A DNA stretch of 14,131 bases, taken from Clostridia bacterium. Its GTDB lineage: Bacteria; Bacillota_A; Clostridia; Oscillospirales; CAG-272. Location: contig JAFUQY010000458.1 in assembly GCA_017472105.1 (NCBI GenBank), positions 1-14,131 on the forward strand, in the 5' to 3' direction. Below, piece by piece: positions 1 through 6,935 of this stretch. Positions within the stretch are counted from its first letter, which is position 1, and each line of letters opens with the position of its first letter. Position numbers and translations under genes: made by a program. Below the pieces are notes generated by a model. The model was not told where the DNA came from. It saw only the letters and a list, made by a program, of their open reading frames with translations, and searched no databases.

Positions 1-30
1 AAAAAATAACGCGAAATTCCGCGATACTAT

Positions 31-59
31 TTGACAAAACCGCCGTACAATGTTATAAT
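31..59 (+). promoter_or_regulatory. SigA promoter of the small ORF-GNAT-MFS operon
   Basis: Perfect consensus: TTGACA at 31-36, a 17-bp spacer, and TATAAT at 54-59. Transcription should start near 66, giving a leader of about 34 nt before the ATG at 100. No other promoter is evident before the MFS gene, so this one probably drives all three reading frames. The 30 bases before it are A-rich and carry nothing I recognise. Confidence 0.85.
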
Positions 60-99
60 TTCAAAAAATCCCTCTGCCGATAAAAAAAGGAGTACAGCC

Positions 100-247
100 A
101 TGAAAACCGGAATCAACAGCGGAAACTGCCGGAACCCGCTCGCTGAAGATGCCGCAGACCGTGCTCGATCAAGCAGAAAAGCTGACGGCTCTTACTGCAC
201 GTACGCTCGCGGATATGGCGTCGGCAGAATACAAATCACTGAAATAA
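100..247 (+). pseudogene. Small ORF, apparently frameshifted right after its start codon
   Basis: A strong ribosome site (AAAGGAG, 86-92) sits 7 nt before the ATG at 100, behind a perfect promoter. The ATG frame gives an unconvincing Cys/Arg-rich run that would pass through the next gene's start and stop only at 420. The +1 frame is open from 104 to a TAA at 245-247, thirteen bases before the next ATG. Removing one A from the run of four after ATG would join start and frame into a 48-residue protein beginning MKPESTAETAG. Its C-terminal half (from MPQTVLDQAEKLTAL) looks like an ordinary amphipathic helix. I do not recognise it. It may be a true small protein with an indel error in the assembly, a decayed gene, or one read by slippage. 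Translation from the internal ATG at 149 is possible but that ATG has no ribosome site. Confidence 0.4.
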
Positions 248-259
248 GGCGGTGTCATC

Positions 260-997
260 ATGACACAGACACATCCAGCCGCCCATCTTTTTGCCGGGTG
301 GGACGAAACGCTGATCTGGTCCGCTCTGGACGGCGTGATGGGACAGATTTTCTGCTCCGACGACGGCAAATCCGCCATGGCAGAAGTCGCAGATTTCGCA
401 TTCTTCGCGGGCGGGATTGACAAGCGGCTTCTCGCACATCCGTTTTCCCGGAATTTCATGCTCCTCGTCCCGCAGAATGAAGAATGGGCAGCGGCAATTG
501 AAGAATTCTACGGGGACACGGTCACCAAGGTCACCCGCTATGCCACCGAAAAAACCGATGCCGGCTTCGATATCGCAAAGCTCCGCGCCATTGTGTCCGC
601 GCTTCCCGAGGGATGCAGTCTGCGGAATTTCGACGAGGAAGTCCACAGAATCTCGCGCGAAACGCCGTGGATGCACGACTGGACGGATCAGTTCCCGGAC
701 TGGCAGCAGTACCGCAGACTGGGTCTCGGCGCAGTTCTGGTGAAAAACGGTGAAATCGTCTCCGGCGCATCTACATACACGCGCTATTCACGCGGCATCG
801 AGATTCAGATCGACACGCGCAAGGACTGCCGTGGTATGGGCTACGCTTCCGTCACAGGCGCCGCGCTCATGCTCAAGGCTCTGGAAAACGGACTCTACCC
901 GAGCTGGGACGCCGCGAATCTCACATCGCTCCGGCTTGCGGAAAAGCTGGGTTACCGGTTCAGTCATGCCTACCACGCATACGCCCTGAGCCGATGA
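260..997 (+). CDS. GNAT acetyltransferase, zwittermicin-resistance (ZmaR)-like family
   Basis: This 245-residue cytoplasmic protein resembles the GNAT_acetyltran family (PF12746), whose named member ZmaR of Bacillus acetylates the antibiotic zwittermicin A. The N-terminal half is the variable part of the family. The C-terminal half carries the GNAT core: the acetyl-CoA pyrophosphate loop R191-G-M-G-Y-A196, followed by the family-typical ending with YPSWDAANLTSLRLAEKLGY. The ATG at 260 has an AAGGCGGT ribosome site 7 nt upstream (one mismatch to AAGGAGGT). It starts 12 nt after the small ORF stops and ends 10 nt before the MFS start, so the genes are probably one operon. The substrate cannot be read from sequence. 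Most members of this family are uncharacterised, so resistance is only a possibility. Confidence 0.85.
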   Translation: MTQTHPAAHLFAGWDETLIWSALDGVMGQIFCSDDGKSAMAEVADFAFFAGGIDKRLLAHPFSRNFMLLVPQNEEWAAAIEEFYGDTVTKVTRYATEKTDAGFDIAKLRAIVSALPEGCSLRNFDEEVHRISRETPWMHDWTDQFPDWQQYRRLGLGAVLVKNGEIVSGASTYTRYSRGIEIQIDTRKDCRGMGYASVTGAALMLKALENGLYPSWDAANLTSLRLAEKLGYRFSHAYHAYALSR

Positions 998-1007
998 GGA
1001 GGACTGC

Positions 1008-2258
1008 ATGAACAACGATATTTACAGAAACAGCCGGTTCTTCTACATATTGGAAGCCGCGTTTGAATACTTCATTTCCATCCTGGTCGGGGGCGCGTAT
1101 CTTGCGAAGCTCACTTCCTATATCGGGCTCTCCGACAGCCTCACCGGGGTTCTGACCTCGTTTGTCTCCCTCGGATGCGGGTTCCAGATCATCGCGGTGT
1201 TCCTCGCAAACCGTCAGCCCGTGAAAAAATGGGTGACGGCACTGCACATTCTCAACCAGCTCTTCTTCGCGCTGATCTATCTCCTGCCCTTCTTCGGCAT
1301 TCCGAAAAACGTAACCGTGGCACTCTTCTGCGTCTTCCTGCTCGCCGGGCATGTCATCAGCAACGTCGTGCATTCGCCGAAGATCAACTGGTTCATGTCC
1401 CTCGTGGATGACCACAAGCGCGGGGATTTCACCGCCACCAAGGAGATCGTCTCCCTCATCGGCGGAATCATCTTCACCTTCATCATCGGTCAGGTCATCG
1501 ACCGCTTTGAAGCGGCGGGTGAGATCGGAACCTCCCTCATCTTCTGCGGCGTCGGCATTTTCGTGCTCATGCTTCTGCATACCGTGACGCTCATCTGCTC
1601 GCTCGAGAAGCCTGCGGTGAAGAAAAACGCGAAAATCCGCGAGCTGCTGAACGATAAGGGACTCTATAAAGTCATTCTCATCACCGTTCTCTGGAATATT
1701 GCAAACTACGCGACCACACCGTTCTACGGCACGTACCAGACCAAGGAGCTCGGCTTCTCGATGACCTTTGTCTCCGTGCTTGCCGCGCTGTATGCCATCT
1801 GCCGGTCGCTGGTTTCCAAGCCGCTCGGACGGTATGCTGACCGCACATCGTTCGTACAGATGATGAACATCTGCTTCGGCATTCAGGTGCTCTCCTTTGC
1901 CGTCAACGTCTTCACCGTACCCGCGAACGGCAAGATTTTCTACACCGTTTACTACATCCTCCACGCCGCTGCAATGGCAGGAATCAACAGCGGTGCAATC
2001 AATCTCATCTACGACTACGTGGATCACGAACACCGGGTCGGTGCGCTTGCTTTGCAGAGTACGCTCTCCGGCTTCACGGGATTCTTCACCACCCTCATCA
2101 CCAGCCGTCTCGTGGATGCCATCCAGAAAAACGGCACGTTCCTCGGGATGCAGGTCTACGCACAGCAGGTCGTCTCCGCTATCGGCGTGATCGTGGTCAT
2201 CGTCATCCTCGTCTACCTCAACACCGCATTCCGCGGGATGAAATCGAAAAAAGAATAA
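1008..2258 (+). CDS. Major facilitator superfamily transporter
   Basis: A 416-residue, strongly hydrophobic inner-membrane protein of normal MFS length, with about 12 predicted helices in two halves. Halfway, a charged cytoplasmic loop (about 202-225, LEKPAVKKNAKIRELLNDKG) separates the halves. The segment NVVHSPKINWFMSLVDDHKRGDFTATKE in the first half is of the type seen in clostridial MFS proteins of unknown substrate (from memory, not searched). The ribosome site AGGAGG lies just before ATG 1008. The gene is the last of the operon and is followed by a strong hairpin. Being co-transcribed with a GNAT, it could export the same compound the enzyme modifies, or take up a sugar or nucleoside; the sequence does not decide. 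Confidence 0.85.
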   Translation: MNNDIYRNSRFFYILEAAFEYFISILVGGAYLAKLTSYIGLSDSLTGVLTSFVSLGCGFQIIAVFLANRQPVKKWVTALHILNQLFFALIYLLPFFGIPKNVTVALFCVFLLAGHVISNVVHSPKINWFMSLVDDHKRGDFTATKEIVSLIGGIIFTFIIGQVIDRFEAAGEIGTSLIFCGVGIFVLMLLHTVTLICSLEKPAVKKNAKIRELLNDKGLYKVILITVLWNIANYATTPFYGTYQTKELGFSMTFVSVLAALYAICRSLVSKPLGRYADRTSFVQMMNICFGIQVLSFAVNVFTVPANGKIFYTVYYILHAAAMAGINSGAINLIYDYVDHEHRVGALALQSTLSGFTGFFTTLITSRLVDAIQKNGTFLGMQVYAQQVVSAIGVIVVIVILVYLNTAFRGMKSKKE

Positions 2259-2262
2259 CATG

Positions 2263-2303
2263 AAACGGGACTCCGCAGATCAAATCCGCAGAATCCCGTT
2301 TTT
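2263..2303. terminator. Bidirectional terminator between MFS and propeller genes
   Basis: AAACGGGA (2263-2270) pairs with TCCCGTTT (2294-2301). The stem continues inward with three mismatches to a 3-nt loop at 2281-2283. TTTTT (2299-2303) follows on the plus strand. An A-rich run upstream serves as the T-tract for the minus-strand gene, whose stop codon is at 2305-2307. Confidence 0.85.
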
Positions 2304-2304
2304 G

Positions 2305-3765
2305 CTATGCATTTTCAATTACCTTATAGTCGTCCGCCTCGTAGCAGTAGAGATTGCCGTAGCTCCAGTTGTAGCTGCTGCCGTTGTGACGGTCGAACGT
2401 GAGCCAGAAATATCTGAGGCGCGTGCCCATTTTCACCGGAATCACCGTGCCCCATCCCCGGAAGCCGCCGTCGTTGTAGTCGCAGTGCAGCTTCTCAAAG
2501 GCATCGAACGTGCCCCATTTGTACACACGGTAGTCCGCGCGCTTGTTGAAATCGTTGCCGGTGACGAAATAAGTTTCGCCCTCGATTTTCACGAACGAGC
2601 CGCCGGTTTCCGCACCGCTGAGGGTATGTCCGACAAACCGGTAGCCGTCAAACGGATTCTCCGACTCAAAGAAGAAGTAGCGGTAGGAATTGCCCTCGGA
2701 CGCAACCCGGCAGATGCACATTCTCCACAGTCCGCTCGCCGCGTCGTAGTAGAAATCCGGGTCCTCGTCCGCGCGTTTGCCGAGAAAGAGGGTGTCGGAT
2801 GCGCCGTCCGGGAGTTTTTCCATCAGGGTAATGTCGATCACGTTCACGCCGAAACGCACATCCCCGTCGGCAATTGCGTGACCGCAGTAATGCCCGCGGC
2901 TGAACATGCAGACCCAGATGTACCACTGCTTCTTTTCGCGGTGATACAGAATCGACGCCGCCACGTCATTGCCCCAGAGATCGTCGCCGCTGTCGTAAAA
3001 GAGCGCACCGGTCAGCTCAAACTCGCACGTACCCGGAATCCACGAAACCACGCCCTGATATCCGCCGGCTTCCATGCGCACGGAAAGTGTCAGCCAGATT
3101 TTTCCCTGCTCGACCATGACTTCGCCGTTTTCGTACCGGATCGGACGGATATCCGCCTGCGAAATGCCGCTGTCGAGATAGAAGTGCACATCGGACACCG
3201 CTGCCGAATCCAGCGTGACCGCCGCAGTCGTACGGATGAACACGCGCCGGTATCCGGTGTCCTTGAAATTGTCCGCCGCGAAGGTGCAGAGGAAGGAGAG
3301 ACCGTCCGGCTTGCGGAGATACACATCAAAATTGCTGCATCGTGCCGTCACGAGAAGCCCGAGTCCGGGTGCAAAGCGGATTCCGGCGGGATGTGTCTGC
3401 TCTTCCCCGTTCACGCAGTACGCGGTGAGTCCGTCGCGGGTCATTTTCAGACCGATTTCCGCCTTCGCCGTCGGGGATGTGAACGTGAATCCCGCGCAGC
3501 CGTTCAGCTTTTCGACAGTCATCTCATACGTCGCGTACGGGAAGTGCTGACCGAGAAGCCGCGTGATCTTTCCGGTTGTGTGCCAGCAGTGACTGCGGAT
3601 TTCCTCGTAGGCGTTCGGTGCCTTGTCAAGAACCGGGTACATGTCGCCCCGCTTTGTTTCCTTCACAAAATCCTTGGTGAAGCTCATCTCGCCCAGCTTC
3701 AGGGTCAGATTTTTGTAGAAATTCACGGAAAACCGCCGTTTGAAGTCCATTTCGTGCAGTTTCAT
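2305..3765 (-). CDS. Putative glycoside hydrolase with five-bladed beta-propeller, family unassigned
   Basis: A 486-residue protein without signal peptide. I chose the ATG at 3763-3765 because AAAGGAG lies 7 nt upstream with a promoter behind it; the frame stays open far upstream but that overlaps a divergent gene. Residues about 1-210 look like a beta-sandwich. From about 212 there are five blade-like repeats of the GH32/GH43/GH130 type: MVEQGKIWLTLSVR, NDVAASILYHREKKQWYIWV, DEDPDFYYDAASGLWRM, ETGGSFVKIEGETYFVTG and RGWGTVIPVKMGTRLRYFWL. Candidate active-site acids are D267, D335/D337 and E386. The aromatic C-terminal end (FDRHNGSSYNWSYGNLYCY) is distinctive. I cannot assign a GH family. It may cleave or phosphorolyse an imported oligosaccharide; the GH43 and GH110 genes nearby support a glycan role. 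Confidence 0.6.
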   Translation of the reverse strand: MKLHEMDFKRRFSVNFYKNLTLKLGEMSFTKDFVKETKRGDMYPVLDKAPNAYEEIRSHCWHTTGKITRLLGQHFPYATYEMTVEKLNGCAGFTFTSPTAKAEIGLKMTRDGLTAYCVNGEEQTHPAGIRFAPGLGLLVTARCSNFDVYLRKPDGLSFLCTFAADNFKDTGYRRVFIRTTAAVTLDSAAVSDVHFYLDSGISQADIRPIRYENGEVMVEQGKIWLTLSVRMEAGGYQGVVSWIPGTCEFELTGALFYDSGDDLWGNDVAASILYHREKKQWYIWVCMFSRGHYCGHAIADGDVRFGVNVIDITLMEKLPDGASDTLFLGKRADEDPDFYYDAASGLWRMCICRVASEGNSYRYFFFESENPFDGYRFVGHTLSGAETGGSFVKIEGETYFVTGNDFNKRADYRVYKWGTFDAFEKLHCDYNDGGFRGWGTVIPVKMGTRLRYFWLTFDRHNGSSYNWSYGNLYCYEADDYKVIENA

Positions 3766-3796
3766 ACTACCGCTCCTTTTCGCGTTTTTTATTCTT

Positions 3797-3825
3797 AGGA
3801 TACAGTATTTTCCACGGATTGTCAA
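3797..3825 (-). promoter_or_regulatory. SigA promoter of the propeller-protein gene
   Basis: On the minus strand, TTGACA (3825-3820), a 17-bp spacer, then TATCCT (3802-3797; four of six consensus bases). It is placed correctly before the AAAGGAG and ATG at 3765. Confidence 0.75.
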
Positions 3826-3853
3826 TAGTTTTTGTGGAATATCGCATATTCTA

Positions 3854-3882
3854 TTGCAATTGTCACGAGAATCCGGTATAAT
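3854..3882 (+). promoter_or_regulatory. SigA promoter of the Eis-like gene
   Basis: TTGCAA (3854-3859), a 17-bp spacer, and a perfect TATAAT (3877-3882). It runs divergently from the propeller-gene promoter, with about 28 bp between the two -35 boxes. It probably serves both the acetyltransferase and the GH43 gene. Confidence 0.8.
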
Positions 3883-3912
3883 ACAATCAAAACCACAAAG
3901 GACGGTACAACT

Positions 3913-5076
3913 ATGATAATCCGACGCCTGAACGAAAACGAAAACGGCATTCTCGACGCCATCCAGACCATCGCGTACGGCGGCTCCTGCAACATCCGGG
4001 AAGCGGAAAAAGGCACGCTGAACGAGGAAGTCTGGGGCGCATTCGACGACGACGGCACCTGCATGGCAACGCTTTTCACACCCGAATTCGAAAGCTGGTA
4101 CCACGGAAAGATCGTAAAATCCGTGGGCATCGGCGGGGTTGCGACACTTCCCGAATACAGACGCCGCGGTGCGGTCCGCGAGATTTTTGCCGAAATCTTC
4201 CGTCAGGCACCCGAGCGCGGATGGACTGCCAGCTTCCTCTACCCCTTCTCCTTCGATTACTACCGCCAGTTCGGGTATGAAATGGTGTTCAAAAAGCACA
4301 GGATGGTCATCCCGATGAAGGCTCTCGCGAAGTTTGAGCGCAATTCCGACGTACGGCTCTACTCCTTCAGGAATCCCGAAATGAAGTCGGATATCCTCGC
4401 GGTTTACAACGAATTTGCAAAACAGCGCCGCATGATGTTCCGCCGGGATGAGGAAACCGGTGCGTACTCCGACGATCCGCATGCATCCCGCCGCTGGACG
4501 TACGTTCACTACGACGGCGACTCCGCTGACGCATTTGCGACGATCCGCCTTGAGGACAACGGGCTGACGATCCGCGAGATGTGCTATCTCTCCCCGGCTG
4601 CGCTGAAATCCATGCTCGGATTCCTGCGTTCGTTCGACGGTCAGGCTTCTGAAATCCGCTTCACCGATCTGTCCGACACGCGCGATCTTGACGCCGTCAT
4701 CGGTGAGTTCGTCGACGCGGAATACTCCTCCGAGGCAAGCGGCATGGGACGGATTCTCCTGCTGGAAACCCTGCTGAAAGAGACGCAGTACCCTGCCGAG
4801 CCCGGTCATTTCCGCCTGCGCTGTGACGACACGCTGGACTTCAACCGCGGCGTATGGGATGTCACCTACGGCGGCGGTGCGGTTCAGGTGCAGAAGCTCG
4901 GGTATGACAGCGAATACGACATTGCCGCGTCCGTGCAGTCCCTTGCCCGTCTGATTTTCTGCGGCGGATACACGGCATCCTCTGCGGCGTACCTGCCCGA
5001 CGTCGATGTAAAACATGCGGACGACTTCTTCCGTGCGTTCACTGACGGCAGATGCTACGTCCTCGACCGGTTCTGA
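3913..5076 (+). CDS. Eis-like GNAT N-acetyltransferase
   Basis: At 387 residues this fits the Eis family: an N-terminal GNAT domain (Acetyltransf_9), a middle GNAT-like part, and a C-terminal SCP2-like domain. The acetyl-CoA site shows as the beta strand V71-GIGGVATL followed by R83-RRGAV. The YRQFGYE motif (117-123) carries the Tyr equivalent to the catalytic Tyr of mycobacterial Eis. The chain ends in Phe387; in Mycobacterium tuberculosis Eis the carboxylate of the C-terminal Phe is the general base, and this protein keeps that ending. I start at ATG 3913, behind AAAGGA (about 10 nt) and the promoter; an in-frame ATG at 3832 would begin upstream of the -35 box. Eis enzymes acetylate amines, including aminoglycosides; the natural substrate here is unknown. 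GH43 follows 37 nt later. Confidence 0.85.
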   Translation: MIIRRLNENENGILDAIQTIAYGGSCNIREAEKGTLNEEVWGAFDDDGTCMATLFTPEFESWYHGKIVKSVGIGGVATLPEYRRRGAVREIFAEIFRQAPERGWTASFLYPFSFDYYRQFGYEMVFKKHRMVIPMKALAKFERNSDVRLYSFRNPEMKSDILAVYNEFAKQRRMMFRRDEETGAYSDDPHASRRWTYVHYDGDSADAFATIRLEDNGLTIREMCYLSPAALKSMLGFLRSFDGQASEIRFTDLSDTRDLDAVIGEFVDAEYSSEASGMGRILLLETLLKETQYPAEPGHFRLRCDDTLDFNRGVWDVTYGGGAVQVQKLGYDSEYDIAASVQSLARLIFCGGYTASSAAYLPDVDVKHADDFFRAFTDGRCYVLDRF

Positions 5077-5113
5077 TTCCGAAAAATTTATATATAATCA
5101 CACAGGAGGCAAC

Positions 5114-6004
5114 ATGGAACTGAAGAAAACCTATCAGAATCCCGTCTGTCAGGGAGCGGACCCGTTCATTCTGCTTCACAACGGCAAGTACTACCACTAC
5201 GCCACCAACGATCCCGACGGCTACCACGTTATGGAATCCGAGGATCTGGTGAACTGGGTTGACCGCGGCTACTGCTTCCACAAGGACAATGTGCAGGGCG
5301 ACCGCTGGTTCTGGGCTCCGGAAATCAAGGAAAAGAACGGCAAATTCTACATGGTCTACTCCTCCGAGGAGCATCTGGGCGTTGCGGTTGCGGATTCTCC
5401 GCTCGGACCCTTCACGCAGGAGAAAAAGTGCTGGCTCAGCGAACGCAATGGCATCGACGGCGACTTCTTCATTGACGACGACGGACAGGTCTACCTCTAC
5501 TACGTCCGCTTCGATCACGGTAACGTCATCTACGGCACAAAGATGAGCGACGATATGCTGACGATGGATGAAGCCAACGAAGTCCGCCTGCTCGCCGCTG
5601 AGGAAGATTGGGAAACCATCATGGGACGCGTTGCGGAAGGCCCGTTCATGGTCAAGCACAACGGCAAGTACTACCTGACCTACTCCGCGAACGACTACCG
5701 CAGTGTGTACTACGCCATCGGCTACGCGGTTTCGGACAGCCCGCTCGGTCCTTTCAAAAAGTACGCCGGCAACCCGATTCTCGTCAAGAACGACAACGTC
5801 AACGGCACCGGACACCACAGCTTCACGACCTCCAAGGACGGCAAAAACCTCATCTGCGTCTACCACATCCACAAGAGCCTGACCGAGGTTCACCCCAGAA
5901 TGACCTGCGTGGATCCGGCAGAATTCATCCCCAACCCCGACGGCGGCGACGATATCCTCGTGATTCACGGTCCGACGACGGAAGAAACGGACGCAATCTA
6001 CTAA
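5114..6004 (+). CDS. Glycoside hydrolase family 43 (beta-xylosidase / alpha-L-arabinofuranosidase type)
   Basis: A 296-residue single-domain GH43 enzyme with no signal peptide, so presumably cytoplasmic. The three catalytic acids of the five-bladed propeller are visible: general base D16 (GADPFIL), pKa-modulating D115 (GIDGDFFIDDDG) and general acid E175 (VAEGPFM). The repeated blade sequence HNGKYY occurs near both the base and the acid. Members are inverting enzymes acting on xylo- or arabino-oligosaccharides; the subfamily is not assigned here. ATG 5114 has a good AGGAGG 5 nt upstream. It starts 37 nt after the Eis-like gene with no terminator between, so co-transcription is likely. A TATAAT at 5093-5098 has no acceptable -35 and would leave no room for the ribosome site. 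Confidence 0.9.
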   Translation: MELKKTYQNPVCQGADPFILLHNGKYYHYATNDPDGYHVMESEDLVNWVDRGYCFHKDNVQGDRWFWAPEIKEKNGKFYMVYSSEEHLGVAVADSPLGPFTQEKKCWLSERNGIDGDFFIDDDGQVYLYYVRFDHGNVIYGTKMSDDMLTMDEANEVRLLAAEEDWETIMGRVAEGPFMVKHNGKYYLTYSANDYRSVYYAIGYAVSDSPLGPFKKYAGNPILVKNDNVNGTGHHSFTTSKDGKNLICVYHIHKSLTEVHPRMTCVDPAEFIPNPDGGDDILVIHGPTTEETDAIY

Positions 6005-6012
6005 AAAACAAA

Positions 6013-6047
6013 ACAGAGTCTGGCAAAATCCGTCAGGCTCTGTTCTT
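6013..6047. terminator. Bidirectional terminator between GH43 and HAD genes
   Basis: ACAGAGTCTG (6013-6022) pairs fully with CAGGCTCTGT (6034-6043), with one G-U pair. Two more inner pairs close a 7-nt loop. TCTTTTG follows on the plus strand. AAAAAACAAAA before it gives the T-tract for the minus-strand HAD gene, which stops at 6051-6053. Confidence 0.9.
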
Positions 6048-6050
6048 TTG

Positions 6051-6755
6051 TTACAGGTTATTGATCCACGAAATCAGCTCATCAAATCCGCCCTGCGGGT
6101 AGCCGGAGATGTCGCGGTTCTCCTTGTTGAGGATGCAGTCGGTCAGAAGGAACACGTCCATTCCGAGCTGTGCCGCCGCCATGTCCTCGGTCACATCATT
6201 GCCGACCATGGCGCAGTCCGCGGGATCGAGTTTCAGCTTCGCGCAGATTTCGCGGTAGTAGTCAAGATTCGGCTTGCAGTACCGGGAGTTGTCATAGGTC
6301 GTGATGCAGTCGAAATGTGCCGGTGTCAGTCCTGCCCAGCCGAGACGCGTTTCCGTGGCGACCATCGGGAAGATCGGATTGGTGGCGAGAACGCATTTCA
6401 TCCCCTTTGCCCGGACCAGCTCCGCAGCTTCCTTTGCCTTGGAGGAAAATCCGCATGCCTGCTTTGCCGCGATGAACTCGTTCCGGTAGAAGTCCTCGAG
6501 ATTCTTTTCCTGCTCACGGACGTCCTCACCGAGAATTTCCGCGAATCTGTCCCAGAACCGGGTTTCGTTTGCCGCGCCGCCGTCGTTGAGCTGCATTGCC
6601 TTTGTCCCGGACCAGACCGCCTGAATCAGCGCATCCGGTTCGTAACCGTAAGGAGCCAGCTTCTTCGCCAGCGCACCGAAGTAATATTTGATGAACAGAT
6701 CGTAATCCATCGGGAGCAGAGTTCCGTCAAGATCGAAAAATACCGCTTTTTTCAT
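6051..6755 (-). CDS. HAD-superfamily hydrolase (phosphatase)
   Basis: A 234-residue cytoplasmic HAD protein with all four motifs: motif I DLDGT with nucleophile D8 and acid/base D10; motif II T125 (VLATNP); motif III K161 (YCKPNLDYY); motif IV G185-N-D187-xxx-D191 for magnesium. A helical cap of roughly 15-110 between motifs I and II makes it a C1-cap type, as in phosphoglycolate-phosphatase-like enzymes, but the substrate is not predictable. Start chosen at ATG 6755, just before the DLDGT strand and with AAAGGAG 7 nt upstream; the longer frame lacks a ribosome site. Single-gene transcription from its own promoter is likely. Confidence 0.9.
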   Translation of the reverse strand: MKKAVFFDLDGTLLPMDYDLFIKYYFGALAKKLAPYGYEPDALIQAVWSGTKAMQLNDGGAANETRFWDRFAEILGEDVREQEKNLEDFYRNEFIAAKQACGFSSKAKEAAELVRAKGMKCVLATNPIFPMVATETRLGWAGLTPAHFDCITTYDNSRYCKPNLDYYREICAKLKLDPADCAMVGNDVTEDMAAAQLGMDVFLLTDCILNKENRDISGYPQGGFDELISWINNL

Positions 6756-6785
6756 TGTTTTCTCCTTTGTATTCCGTATGGCATT

Positions 6786-6814
6786 ATCATACCACACCGG
6801 CGCGGTTTGTTCAA
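6786..6814 (-). promoter_or_regulatory. SigA promoter of the HAD gene
   Basis: On the minus strand, TTGAAC (6814-6809), a 17-bp spacer, and TATGAT (6791-6786; five of six). It is divergent from the aminopeptidase promoter. Confidence 0.7.
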
Positions 6815-6832
6815 GAGGAAACTGTAAACACC

Positions 6833-6851
6833 TGTGAAACAATCCTTCACA
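6833..6851. promoter_or_regulatory. Inverted repeat between divergent HAD and aminopeptidase promoters
   Basis: TGTGAA (6833-6838), 7 nt, TTCACA (6846-6851): perfect 6-bp arms, midway between the two -35 boxes. It is not expected to lie in either transcript, so a protein-binding site is more likely than an RNA hairpin. The arms resemble those of Rex or CRP/FNR sites, but the 7-nt spacing fits neither standard form. Confidence 0.3.
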
Positions 6852-6869
6852 ATATTTCGTACAAATCCT

Positions 6870-6898
6870 TTGTAATCCCGGCAGATTTGTGCTATACT
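6870..6898 (+). promoter_or_regulatory. SigA promoter of the M29 aminopeptidase gene
   Basis: TTGTAA (6870-6875), a 17-bp spacer, and TATACT (6893-6898). The -35 overlaps a short dyad, ACAAA-TCC-TTTGT at 6861-6873. Confidence 0.75.
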
Positions 6899-6935
6899 AT
6901 ACGGGAACAACATCCGCGAAAGGAAATTTTATCAA

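Noticed and set aside
960..2261. 433-residue minus-strand frame antisense to the MFS gene
   Set aside because: Its composition (runs of Asp, Glu, His) is typical of the antisense of a hydrophobic gene; it has no ribosome site.
3810..3839. TTCCAC ... GTGGAA inverted repeat in the divergent region before the Eis-like gene
   Set aside because: Perfect 6-bp arms but 18 nt apart, with a promoter box inside; chance is likely in A+T-rich sequence of this length.
3766..5016. Long minus-strand extension of the propeller gene, giving a 903-residue reading frame
   Set aside because: It lies antisense to the well-supported Eis-like gene, crosses both divergent promoters, and the ATG at 3765 has its own ribosome site and promoter. 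The frame is open only because of codon bias.
5093..5098. TATAAT before GH43 as a separate promoter
   Set aside because: No acceptable -35 box at the right distance, and a start there would overlap the ribosome site.
5039..5968. Minus-strand frame antisense to GH43
   Set aside because: The sense frame has all GH43 catalytic motifs; the antisense has neither start signals nor recognisable motifs.
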